Shown: positions 1 through 6,469 of the stretch, piece by piece
Position numbering within the stretch: position 1 is the stretch's first letter
Layout of the letters: every line of letters starts with the position of its first letter
Assembly (NCBI GenBank): GCA_035354275.1
Contig: DAOQAU010000066.1
Span: forward strand, 1-7,640
DNA from: DAOQAU01 sp035354275
GTDB taxonomy: Bacteria; Cyanobacteriota; Vampirovibrionia; Gastranaerophilales; Gastranaerophilaceae
DNA length: 7,640 nt
Direction of reading: 5' to 3'
The notes under the pieces: model-generated
What the model was told of the DNA's origin: nothing
The model's database searches: none
Seen by the model: only the letters and a program-made list of their open reading frames with translations
Position numbers and translations under genes: made by a program

Positions 1-47
1 CCGAAACGCCGTTTAAAGCGAGCAACCAAGCAGAAAGAGAGGGGATT
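1..47. other. Upstream edge, no gene assignable
   Basis: Two plus-strand frames could carry the end of an upstream gene: one stops at 14-16 (TAA) and another, rich in Lys and Arg codons, stops at 79-81 (TAG). The frame of the MlaA-hydrolase gene is also open to the window edge, but has no ATG or GTG there. A purine-rich GAGAGGGG at 37-44 is the probable Shine-Dalgarno site for the TTG at 48, although its 3-base spacing is short. The stretch is too short to choose between these readings. Confidence 0.3.
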
Positions 48-2132
48 TTGGCAAAAAGTAAATTATTTTCGCCTGTTTTAGCAGCTGTTTTTTTAAGTTT
101 CTGGTTACAAAAAGCAGCACTGTCGGTTACAAATATAAATGTTGAAAAAAACTTTCCGGATTATTCTTGTGAGTTTTGCGGAAAGGATAAGTGCGAAAGG
201 TTTAACCGTAAACTTTTCTTGTTTAACCTCAAATTAAACAAATATTTGATAAAACCAGTTGATGTTGTTTGGTCATCGATTTTACCCAAATACGGAATGG
301 AAAGACTTCAAAATGCTTATAACAACATAAATTTCCCGGTAAGAGTTACAAGCTGTCTTTTACAAAAAGATTTTCACGCCTCAAAACAAGAAGTAGCAAG
401 GTTTTTTATAAATACAACAATGGGTGTTGGCGGTCTTTGGGATCCTGCAAAAACAAAATTTAAAATTGAAGCTAACCAGGAAGATATTGCCCAAGTTTTA
501 TACCACTACAAAGTCAAACAAGGTCCTTACCTTGTGCTTCCGATTGTGCACGGTAACGTGAGAACTGTTGTCGGCAAGATTCTTGACTGCCCGTTCAATC
601 CTTGCTCTTATGTGCTTGGACCTTTTGCAATAATTGCATCCACAGTCTTTTTCATAAACAATTCCGCCTGCATGCAGCCTGCAATAAAAATCTTAGAGCA
701 AACCTGCGCTGACCCTTACGAAGTTTTAAGACAAATCGACGGCGTAGAAAGTTTTATTAAAAACAATAATCTGGACAGAAGCAACATTTTTCTTGAAAAA
801 ATAGCTTCAGGCAACAAAAATCTTGTCAGCGCGGCAAAAATTGACGACGGTAATGTTAACGTAAGATTAACACCGCCTGTTTCTGCAGATATAGAATTAA
901 AAAACTTCAACCCTCAAAGCCCTTTAGTAGATGCTATGCGAACAGTTTTACTTGACAAAGAAAACCCCAAAAAATCAAAATGGGCACAGACCTCTGTTTG
1001 GAACAATGATTTTGAGAAAAAAATTAAAAAAGCGTCAATAAGATTTGACAACAAGCTTGTGAAATATACTTACAGATACATTCTGCAAAAAGATAAAAAT
1101 GCACCTGCTGCAATAATTTATCCTGCAATCGGAGAAGGTGTAATGGCGGAACATTCAACAACTATGACAAGAATTTTATACGATCAGGGTTATTCTGTAA
1201 TTGTTCTTGGAAGCCCTTTTAACTGGGAATTCATTAAAAGTATGCCCGATAATTATAAGCCCGGATTGCCTTCAAAAGATACCGATTTAACAAGACTTTT
1301 AACTCTAAAAATCATCAATCGGCTTGAAGCTCAATATAAATTACACTTTAGCGATAAAATTATTGTCGGAAGCTCTTTCGGGGCTTTGGTTACATTATTT
1401 ACGGCGGCAAAAGAAGAAAAAGAAAATATCTTGGGCGTTTCAAAATTTATAGCAATAAATCCGCCTATTGAACTTATGTTTGCGCAAAGACAAATCGATA
1501 AATACGCTCAGGATTGGAAAAATAGCCCTTCCGACATAAAAATGAGAGCAGCCGTTACGGTTCAAAAAGTCATTAAAAAAACAGAAGAAATCGCGGCACA
1601 AAAGCCTACAGAATCGGTATATTTGCCCTTTGACGATGATGAAGCAAAGCTCATTGCAGGTTTTGTAATGAAACAAAAGCTTGCAGATACTGTTTTTTCG
1701 GTGGAAAAATGTTCAAGATGCAAAAAGGATTTAATTCATGATGAAGTAAACAATATGACTTTTGATGAATATGCTCAAAAATATGTTTTGGCAGGTGAGA
1801 AAAAACCTTATGAGCAGATTGATTATGAGTCAAGTTTATATTCTATTTCCGATTACTTAAAAAATAATGATAATTACAAAATTTATCACACAGTTGACGA
1901 TTATTTCGTAAATTCTCAACAGCTTGCATGGCTTAAAAATCAGGCGCAGGATAAAGCCCTTTATTTCAGCAACGGCTCTCATTTGGGGTATTTGTACAGG
2001 AGGGAATTTCTTGACGATTTTAAAGGTGAAATTAAATTGAAAAATTCAAAACCTCAACAAGAAAAAAGAAATTTATTCGTAAAAATTTTAAAACCGGATT
2101 TAGAAAAAACGGATTTATCGCTTGCGCAGTAA
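48..2132 (+). CDS. MlaA (VacJ)-type domain fused to an alpha/beta-hydrolase
   Basis: Fusion protein of 694 aa. Residues 7-25 form a signal-peptide-like hydrophobic segment after a KSK n-region; no lipobox Cys is present, unlike canonical MlaA lipoproteins. Residues about 50-215 match MlaA: FNRKLFLFNLKLNKYLIKP, then RFFINTTMGVGGLWDP and GPYLVLPIVHG. MlaA normally removes phospholipids from the outer leaflet of the outer membrane. After a linker, residues about 335-660 look like an alpha/beta-hydrolase: the nucleophile elbow is GSSFG (Ser443), the likely acid is Asp617 or Asp618 in HTVDDYFV, and the likely His is His645 in SNGSHLGYL. A complete triad suggests an active lipase or esterase, perhaps on lipids presented by the MlaA part; that coupling is inference. 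Cys clusters occur at 41-49, 181-186 and 555-558. The TTG start was chosen because it gives a clean signal peptide, but a start upstream of the window is possible. Confidence 0.85.
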   Translation: MAKSKLFSPVLAAVFLSFWLQKAALSVTNINVEKNFPDYSCEFCGKDKCERFNRKLFLFNLKLNKYLIKPVDVVWSSILPKYGMERLQNAYNNINFPVRVTSCLLQKDFHASKQEVARFFINTTMGVGGLWDPAKTKFKIEANQEDIAQVLYHYKVKQGPYLVLPIVHGNVRTVVGKILDCPFNPCSYVLGPFAIIASTVFFINNSACMQPAIKILEQTCADPYEVLRQIDGVESFIKNNNLDRSNIFLEKIASGNKNLVSAAKIDDGNVNVRLTPPVSADIELKNFNPQSPLVDAMRTVLLDKENPKKSKWAQTSVWNNDFEKKIKKASIRFDNKLVKYTYRYILQKDKNAPAAIIYPAIGEGVMAEHSTTMTRILYDQGYSVIVLGSPFNWEFIKSMPDNYKPGLPSKDTDLTRLLTLKIINRLEAQYKLHFSDKIIVGSSFGALVTLFTAAKEEKENILGVSKFIAINPPIELMFAQRQIDKYAQDWKNSPSDIKMRAAVTVQKVIKKTEEIAAQKPTESVYLPFDDDEAKLIAGFVMKQKLADTVFSVEKCSRCKKDLIHDEVNNMTFDEYAQKYVLAGEKKPYEQIDYESSLYSISDYLKNNDNYKIYHTVDDYFVNSQQLAWLKNQAQDKALYFSNGSHLGYLYRREFLDDFKGEIKLKNSKPQQEKRNLFVKILKPDLEKTDLSLAQ

Positions 2133-2137
2133 AATTA

Positions 2138-2166
2138 TTGCTTTAATTCTATTTAAATGCTATTAT
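2138..2166 (+). promoter_or_regulatory. Sigma70-type promoter with extended -10
   Basis: TTGCTT at 2138-2143 and TATTAT at 2161-2166 are separated by 17 bases, and TGC directly before the -10 (2158-2160) makes an extended -10. The predicted transcript start is near 2173, about 36 bases before the ATG of the secreted-protein gene at 2209. A GGAG Shine-Dalgarno lies at 2200-2203. Confidence 0.6.
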
Positions 2167-2195
2167 AAATGCATTCTGTTGACACTGAATTAAAG
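2141..2195. repeat. 9-bp inverted repeat flanking the promoter
   Basis: CTTTAATTC (2141-2149) and GAATTAAAG (2187-2195) are perfect inverted copies 37 bases apart. The left arm overlaps the -35 end and the right arm ends just before the Shine-Dalgarno. It could be a two-site operator or chance in AT-rich DNA. There is no T tract, so it is not a terminator. Confidence 0.4.
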
Positions 2196-2208
2196 AATTG
2201 GAGTAAGT

Positions 2209-2925
2209 ATGAAAAAAATGTTTCAAAAAATTGTAGCAACTTTTTTGTTATTTGTTATGGCGACTTTTAATGCCGCTTTTGCGCAGGAGACGATTAATGC
2301 TCCTGAACAAAATATGCCGCTGAAAGATTCTGTTGAGATTTCAAAAGTAAAAGTTATTATCCCAAAAAATTCAAAAATAAACCTTGCTTTTGCCCAAAAA
2401 TTTAACGCAAACAAAGCACAGGTCGGAGATAAGGTCAATTTTATTCTTTCGGAAAATTTACTCTCAAATGACGGAAAAATAGCTTTGCCGAAAGGAACCG
2501 AGTTTATCGGAGTGGTGGAAAATCAAGTCAAAGCAAAATCTTTTAACAGAAACGCAAGAGCACTTATTGTAATAAAACAGGCGAAACTTCCCTCAGGTGA
2601 AATGATAAATCTTAATGCTAATGTTAATAAAAAGAAAGGTGAATTAAAATCACCATTTTATGCAAACTTGCCCAAATTAATACTTGAAGTCGGAGTAGTA
2701 GCAGGTATCGGAATGGCGGCTATGGCAATAGTTATCGGTTATGCTATTGCATCTGTATTCACAGGTGGAATAGCGGCAATAGCACTGTTACCTGTTGTAA
2801 CAGGTGCAGCAGCGGGGCTCGGAGTAATCGTTTGTACAACAAGTAAAGGCGTAAATTACAAGGCATCTGCAGGCAAAGTAATTCCATTTGTGTTACAAAA
2901 TGATTTGGAACTTTATTTGAATTAA
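2209..2925 (+). CDS. Secreted or envelope protein with hydrophobic C-terminal region
   Basis: Protein of 238 aa of unknown function. Residues 1-25 are a clear signal peptide (KKMFQK, a hydrophobic core, then AFA before Gln26). Residues about 48-145 read as a small beta-rich domain, with LPKGTEFIGVVENQ followed by a basic strand and LPSGEMINL. This 'LP.GT...G.V...LP.G..I.L' pattern is shared by periplasmic beta domains, including VirB10/TrbI-like proteins, but the likeness is too weak to name a family. Residues about 157-209 are rich in Gly, Ala and Val and could form two membrane helices or a glycine-zipper hairpin. The ATG has GGAG five bases upstream and its own promoter. The gene converges on the SprA-related gene with only 19 bases between the stops and no hairpin terminator, so overlapping transcripts are likely. 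Confidence 0.8.
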   Translation: MKKMFQKIVATFLLFVMATFNAAFAQETINAPEQNMPLKDSVEISKVKVIIPKNSKINLAFAQKFNANKAQVGDKVNFILSENLLSNDGKIALPKGTEFIGVVENQVKAKSFNRNARALIVIKQAKLPSGEMINLNANVNKKKGELKSPFYANLPKLILEVGVVAGIGMAAMAIVIGYAIASVFTGGIAAIALLPVVTGAAAGLGVIVCTTSKGVNYKASAGKVIPFVLQNDLELYLN

Positions 2926-2944
2926 AAATAAATATGCTTAAAAA

Positions 2945-3511
2945 TTAAGATGAAGATTTATCGTTTTGTTGGGATAATTCTTGTTCTGCTTTATCGATTA
3001 CCTGCTGAGCTTGTGCTGCAACCGCAAAATCCTGTCCTGAGGGGTCAGACGGTGCAGTAGCTGCGGATTTCATAGCTTGGGCTCTGCGTATAGTTTCTTG
3101 AGGGTCAGAACTTTCTTTAAAGCTTACATCCACTTTGCCCTCAACAGCATATCTTTGACCGTCAGGCCCTGTTACGTAGGTGTAATGGGGCGAAGATGTG
3201 CTTATGCCGGCAGAGGCGGCAATATGTGCCTGTTCATGGGCTCGAACTTCGCGGTCGGTTTCTTTAAGCCTCTCAACTTCTTTTTGTTCTTCGGGAGTCA
3301 ATCCCGAACTTGTTTGCAAGGTTTTTTCCGCTTCAAATAAGCTTGTTGCTTCATCAGAAATCAAAGCTTGGTCATTTATGTCGTCATTTGAGCCAAAAAT
3401 TGACGAAACACCTGAACAACAGCCCTGTTCTCCGATTTTCGGCACACCGGCAATATATTCGTTCGCGGCTAAATATTCAGCTAAACCTGATACAATACTC
3501 AATCCATTCAT
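2945..3511 (-). CDS. SprA-related putative metalloprotease
   Basis: Protein of 188 aa. The segment from LTPEEQKEVERLKETDREVR (71-90) through HEQAH (92-96), the YTYVTGPDGQRYAVEG stretch (110-125) and DPSGQDFAVAAQAQQV near the C-terminus matches the SprA-related family, a group of putative zinc metalloproteases. HEQAH fits the HExxH signature, with His92 and His96 as metal ligands and Glu93 catalytic; a third ligand cannot be assigned. Residues 1-70 are low-complexity and family-atypical, with a Cys pair at 31-32. No signal peptide is evident. The biological role of the family is not established. Transcription is divergent from the switch operon. There is no good Shine-Dalgarno before the ATG, and the best promoter places the transcript start almost at the start codon. 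Confidence 0.8.
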   Translation of the reverse strand: MNGLSIVSGLAEYLAANEYIAGVPKIGEQGCCSGVSSIFGSNDDINDQALISDEATSLFEAEKTLQTSSGLTPEEQKEVERLKETDREVRAHEQAHIAASAGISTSSPHYTYVTGPDGQRYAVEGKVDVSFKESSDPQETIRRAQAMKSAATAPSDPSGQDFAVAAQAQQVIDKAEQELSQQNDKSSS

Positions 3512-3517
3512 TTTCTA

Positions 3518-3546
3518 ATATTAACACTTTTAAAAACGTTTTTCAA
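3518..3546 (-). promoter_or_regulatory. Possible promoter for the SprA-related gene
   Basis: On the minus strand TTGAAA (3546-3541) is followed after 17 bases by TAATAT (3523-3518). Only six bases separate the -10 from the ATG at 3511, so the message would be leaderless or nearly so. This agrees with the lack of a Shine-Dalgarno. A 12-bp perfect palindrome, AAAAACGTTTTT (3532-3543), overlaps the -35 end and much of the spacer. The match to consensus is moderate and the region is AT-rich. Confidence 0.35.
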
Positions 3547-3592
3547 GCTTACAAAAATTAATTTTTCTAAAAAATAAATAAATCAAAAAACA

Positions 3593-3601
3593 TGCTATAA
3601 T
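3593..3601 (+). promoter_or_regulatory. Extended -10 promoter for the switch operon
   Basis: TGC directly precedes a consensus TATAAT (3596-3601), giving an extended -10 that can work without a strong -35; none is visible at 16-18 bases upstream. The predicted transcript start is near 3608. This leaves a leader of about 63 bases before the ATG at 3671, or about 20 before the alternative GTG at 3629. Confidence 0.6.
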
Positions 3602-3618
3602 ATATTTTGAAGATAATA

Positions 3619-3651
3619 ATGTCATGCTGTGGTTACGCTGAAATCAGGTGA
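3619..3651 (+). CDS. Possible 10-codon leader ORF
   Basis: An ATG at 3619 with GAAG at 3609-3612 opens a short frame, MSCCGYAEIR, that ends at TGA 3649-3651, 19 bases before the ATG of the HD-GYP-like gene. It sits inside the predicted leader. It may be chance, and nothing else shows that it is translated. Confidence 0.12.
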   Translation: MSCCGYAEIR

Positions 3652-3670
3652 TTTATTAGAAAAGGGTGTT

Positions 3671-4396
3671 ATGTATAAAGTTTGTTCACTGGATTACATA
3701 AATAGTGAAATATTTGATGTTGATATTTTGTCGGCAGACGAAAAGATATTATACCCTGCCGGTACAAAAATAACCCCTGAAATTCTTTTAAAACTTTATT
3801 TTAAAGAAATTTATGCCGATGAAAAAACCAAAATCGAACAACTTGATATCTTACCGCAAGAACAGGTAGTTGAAATTGAAAACAACACAAGAACTGACGA
3901 ATACAACTTTGATGTTGATGAGAAAGGTTATATAATTTTTGACGAGCAGCAAGCGATGCGCGTTTCAGATTTAGCCCTAAGCATAGGAAAAGAAATTAAA
4001 TACAACAAAGAACAGCTTGAAATCCTTAAGCAGGGTGCTTATTATCACAATATCGGCATAACAAATTTTAAGCCCGAAGATTTAAGAAAAAAAGATTTCA
4101 AGCAATTACAAGCACAGGCAGGCTATGAAATTTTAAAAAATCAAAAGAATATGCCCGAAGAGATCGCTTTATGCGCAAAATTATGGATAAACAATTATGA
4201 ACCGTCAGCACATAACTTAAAAGAAGATATTCCATACCATCATGTAGTCGCAATAAGCCGCTTTTACGACAAATTAGGAACACAAAAGATACAAAAAGAA
4301 AAAATTTTGGAAATCATGTTAAAATGTGGTGGAAATAAATTTAATATATATGTGTTACATAAATTTATAAGAATGATGAGAGGACAAAATGGCTAA
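3671..4396 (+). CDS. Degenerate HD-GYP-type protein
   Basis: Protein of 241 aa. The N-terminal part (about 8-50) has the short module often found before HD-GYP domains, with the landmark ILYPAGTKIT. Residues about 92-235 follow the HD-GYP layout, but key residues are lost. The HD position reads AYYHNIG (His126-Asn127), the GYP segment is absent, and the following helix survives as AISRFYDKLGTQ. The C-terminal GGNKFN stands where active members have G..FDP. HD-GYP proteins hydrolyse cyclic di-GMP; this one is probably inactive and may act as a sensor or scaffold (inference). I chose ATG 3671 because AAGGG lies at 3662-3666 and the N-terminal module then begins close to the start; GTG 3629 would add 14 residues. 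It overlaps the next gene by 8 bases, so it is the first gene of an operon. Confidence 0.75.
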   Translation: MYKVCSLDYINSEIFDVDILSADEKILYPAGTKITPEILLKLYFKEIYADEKTKIEQLDILPQEQVVEIENNTRTDEYNFDVDEKGYIIFDEQQAMRVSDLALSIGKEIKYNKEQLEILKQGAYYHNIGITNFKPEDLRKKDFKQLQAQAGYEILKNQKNMPEEIALCAKLWINNYEPSAHNLKEDIPYHHVVAISRFYDKLGTQKIQKEKILEIMLKCGGNKFNIYVLHKFIRMMRGQNG

Positions 4397-5264
4397 CTTT
4401 CAAAAAGAGCAATTAAACGAATTTTTTCAATTTTTTAACGACACAGTTAAAAAAGCACTATTGAACAATCTTGATAAGGAAGTCTGTAAAAATATTGATT
4501 TACAAATAGAATCAAATATGAAAGTTCAAGATGTCGAAAGTTTAAAAAACAATCAGGCATTGTACCAATTAGAATACGTTTTAGGAGAACTTCAAGGGAG
4601 CTTGATAGTAACATTACCGGAAAATTTAATTTTTCATCTTGCAGACATACTTATGTGCGGCGGCGGCAAAAAAGATTATAGCGGAGTACTCAGTGAAATC
4701 GAAACAAACTCTTTTAAAAAACTTCTTGAACAAGTTTTTAAAGCTCTTGAAAAAACCTTCAAGGTAAAATACGACAAAAATCTCGTCTTTAGTGAAAAAG
4801 CCTCACTGACTTTAAAAGAAGATGACAAATACCAAACAATTTTTTCAGGTTTAGGTTTAGACTTTCAAGTTGTTGAAAAAATAACAATAAACGACTCTGA
4901 AGAATATATTTTTAACCTGTTGCTGAATTATGCAACGCTGGAAGAATTAATGAACTTGTCAGGTATAAATTATACAGAAGTTGATTCAAAAAAAATCAAC
5001 GTTAACGCCACAGACCTAAAAAGACTTTCTGATGTAAAAATAAACATAACTGCAGAATTGGGGAGAGCACAAATTCCTATAAAATACGCTCTGGAACTTG
5101 TCAGAGGTTCTGTTGTAGAATTGGATACGTTAAACAATTCTGACATCAAAGTTTTTGTCAACGGTTCTGAATTTGCAAAAGCACAAATTTTTGCAGTTGA
5201 AGATAATTACGGACTAAAAATAACTGAAATTATCTCGCCTGAAGAAAGGATGCAAAGTCTTTGA
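4389..5264 (+). CDS. FliY/FliN-type flagellar switch protein
   Basis: Protein of 291 aa. The C-terminal 75 residues (about 213-285) are a SpoA/FliN domain: LSDVKINITAELGRAQIPIK, then GSVVELD (240-246), VFVNGSEFAKAQIFAVEDNYG and LKITEI. This domain builds the C-ring of flagellar motors and type III secretion. The middle region has a FliM/FliY-like segment with GELQGSLIVTLPENL and LADILMCGGG, followed by LSEIETNSF. The short N-terminal EIDALL-type motif that lets FliM and FliY bind phosphorylated CheY is not visible. FliY is the best match; an SctQ-like secretion protein is less likely given the response-regulator gene nearby. The ATG has GAGAGGA just upstream, overlaps the HD-GYP-like gene by 8 bases and ends in a TTGA overlap with the next gene. 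Confidence 0.82.
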   Translation: MANFQKEQLNEFFQFFNDTVKKALLNNLDKEVCKNIDLQIESNMKVQDVESLKNNQALYQLEYVLGELQGSLIVTLPENLIFHLADILMCGGGKKDYSGVLSEIETNSFKKLLEQVFKALEKTFKVKYDKNLVFSEKASLTLKEDDKYQTIFSGLGLDFQVVEKITINDSEEYIFNLLLNYATLEELMNLSGINYTEVDSKKINVNATDLKRLSDVKINITAELGRAQIPIKYALELVRGSVVELDTLNNSDIKVFVNGSEFAKAQIFAVEDNYGLKITEIISPEERMQSL

Positions 5265-6175
5265 TAAGTTCAATATTCTTAATTTTAATAATTTTTTCAA
5301 TCCTTTTTATTGTTGCTTGGATTTGGTTTTTTGGTGTAAATTCATCTAAATCAATAAACGGTATTTATAACCGTGCCTTAAAAAAGATGGAAAAAGAAAA
5401 ATATAAAGAAGCTAAAGATTTGTTTATTATTGTGGAAGCACAAGATTCAAACTACAAAGAATTACAAAAATATCTTGGAATTTGCTATGTAAAGCTTGAA
5501 AACTATGAAAAAGCCAAAGATTATTTTGAAAAATTAATTAAAACCGCAAGCAAGGATTTTCTAGTTTTACAAAATGCAGCGACTGTGTTTTTTAATTTAA
5601 AAGATTTTCAAAGGGCGGAAGAATTTTATAAAAAAGCTTTAGAAATTAATAAGGCAAATGCAGACTGTTTTATGAATCTAGGCATATCTCAATTCTGTCA
5701 AAATAAATATCAAGACGCAATTGAATCGCTTAAAGATTACGAATTTAAATTTGGGGCCAACGTTAAAACACAGTTTTACATCAACAGATGCGAAGAGTCC
5801 ATTTGCGATGAAAACGACAAACAAAAAATGTCTGAGATTCTGAATGAATACGTAAGACTTTCAAAGCTCCCCGAATTTCCAAGAGAATTTGATAACGTAT
5901 TGGCTGTTTTCTTTGCAAAAATGGGCAAAATCGACTTAATGCTTGAAAGCTGCAATAAAATAATAAGCTACAATCCCGAAGATACTAATGCATATAAACT
6001 TTTAGGGTTGGTTAACGTTTTTATGAAAAAGCCTGCTCAAGCAAAAAATGATTTATCAATAGCTCTTGACCTGGATCCTGAAAATGAAGAAGTTAAAGAA
6101 ATTTTATCTTTTATACTTTGTCAGGAAGAAAAACATATGCAAAGCAAAGAATGCAGGGAAAAAGTAAGGAATTAA
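5261..6175 (+). CDS. Membrane-anchored TPR protein
   Basis: Protein of 304 aa. Residues 2-24 form one hydrophobic helix (ISSIFLILIIFSILFIVAWI), probably an uncleaved anchor with the rest in the cytoplasm. The remainder is a tetratricopeptide-repeat solenoid: repeat-like units at about 35-60, 67-95, 100-133 and 135-165, a less regular helical stretch, then one at about 240-275 ending in ALDLDPENEE. TPRs bind partner proteins, so a scaffold for the switch protein encoded upstream is reasonable but inferred. The start is TTG inside a TTGA overlap with the preceding stop, with AAGGA at 5246-5250; translational coupling is likely. No terminator hairpin follows, so some read-through into the cheY-like gene is possible. 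Confidence 0.8.
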   Translation: MISSIFLILIIFSILFIVAWIWFFGVNSSKSINGIYNRALKKMEKEKYKEAKDLFIIVEAQDSNYKELQKYLGICYVKLENYEKAKDYFEKLIKTASKDFLVLQNAATVFFNLKDFQRAEEFYKKALEINKANADCFMNLGISQFCQNKYQDAIESLKDYEFKFGANVKTQFYINRCEESICDENDKQKMSEILNEYVRLSKLPEFPREFDNVLAVFFAKMGKIDLMLESCNKIISYNPEDTNAYKLLGLVNVFMKKPAQAKNDLSIALDLDPENEEVKEILSFILCQEEKHMQSKECREKVRN

Positions 6176-6236
6176 TAAGTAAATTTATAGAAGGAAGATA
6201 ATGTAAACAATGTATTTTTAAGCACAAATTTTTATA

Positions 6237-6262
6237 TATAATATTGTTGGTTATGATTGGAG
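6237..6262 (+). promoter_or_regulatory. Promoter -10 and Shine-Dalgarno for the cheY-like gene
   Basis: A consensus TATAAT lies at 6237-6242 without a good -35 upstream; the predicted start is near 6249. GGAG (6259-6262) stands seven bases before the ATG at 6270. The rest of the gap between the TPR gene and this site (6176-6236) holds only AT-rich sequence and no hairpin terminator. Confidence 0.45.
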
Positions 6263-6269
6263 AAAATGT

Positions 6270-6405
6270 ATGAGTAAAAAAGTTTTGGTTATTGATGATT
6301 CACCATTTGTTTTCAAAGCGGTAAGTAAAGCCCTTGAAGGAACAGAGTGGGAAGTTGTGGGAAATGCCCTTGACGGACAATTGGGTATTGACAAATACTT
6401 AGAAA
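6270..6405 (+). pseudogene. CheY-like response regulator cut by an insertion sequence
   Basis: The first 45 residues are a receiver domain: KKVLVIDDSPFVFKAVSKAL holds beta 1 with the acidic pair Asp9-Asp10, followed by the helix 1 and beta 2 region (EWEVVGNALDG). Receiver domains are about 120 residues, so roughly two thirds is missing, including the phospho-accepting Asp expected near residue 53 and the conserved Lys. The frame runs two codons into the insertion sequence and ends at TGA 6411-6413, which lies in its left terminal repeat. The product cannot be phosphorylated and probably does not fold. Its position after the FliY-like gene suggests it was the regulator of that switch. The 3' part would lie beyond the window. 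Confidence 0.85.
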
Positions 6406-6430
6406 TGTCCTGACCCCGTATAATTGTACC
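6406..6430. repeat. Left terminal inverted repeat (IRL)
   Basis: Begins TGTCCTGACCCC and ends GTACC. It matches the repeat at 6974-6997 at about 17 of 25 positions, including the TGTC tip, the CCCC run and TTGTACC. The likeness extends inward to an identical GAGTTAGTATTT (6438-6449 and 7005-7016). Confidence 0.75.
6419..6424 (+). promoter_or_regulatory. -10 box inside IRL (half of a junction promoter)
   Basis: A perfect TATAAT lies 13 bases inside the left tip and reads toward orfA. No -35 stands at the right distance in the host DNA; the TTGACA at 6388-6393 is 25 bases away. The partner -35 is probably the TTGACA at the right tip of the element, brought close when the ends join in a circle. 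Confidence 0.5.
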
Positions 6431-6444
6431 AGTTAAAGAGTTAG

Positions 6445-6469
6445 TATTTTGAACCGATAGTTCAAAATA
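6445..6469 (+). other. Hairpin in the orfA leader
   Basis: TATTTTGAAC (6445-6454) and GTTCAAAATA (6460-6469) form a perfect 10-bp stem with a 5-base loop, directly before the orfA Shine-Dalgarno at 6474-6480. No T tract follows, so it is not an intrinsic terminator. It may affect orfA translation on transcripts entering from the host gene, as described for other insertion sequences. Confidence 0.5.

Noticed and set aside
2926..2949. Possible bidirectional terminator between the convergent genes
   Set aside because: Only a 5-bp AT stem (CTTAA/TTAAG, 2937-2949) is present, too weak for an intrinsic terminator.
3077..3561. Several plus-strand open frames opposite the SprA-related gene
   Set aside because: They are antisense to a gene with clear family motifs and show no recognisable domain; Cys/Phe-rich composition is typical of shadow frames.
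6201..6206. ATG-TAA start-stop pair after AAGGAAG
   Set aside because: A strong Shine-Dalgarno followed by a start-stop is curious, but a six-base pattern in AT-rich spacer is likely chance.
6388..6424. Promoter from TTGACA in cheY to TATAAT in the IS
   Set aside because: The spacer is 25 bp, too long for a sigma70 promoter.
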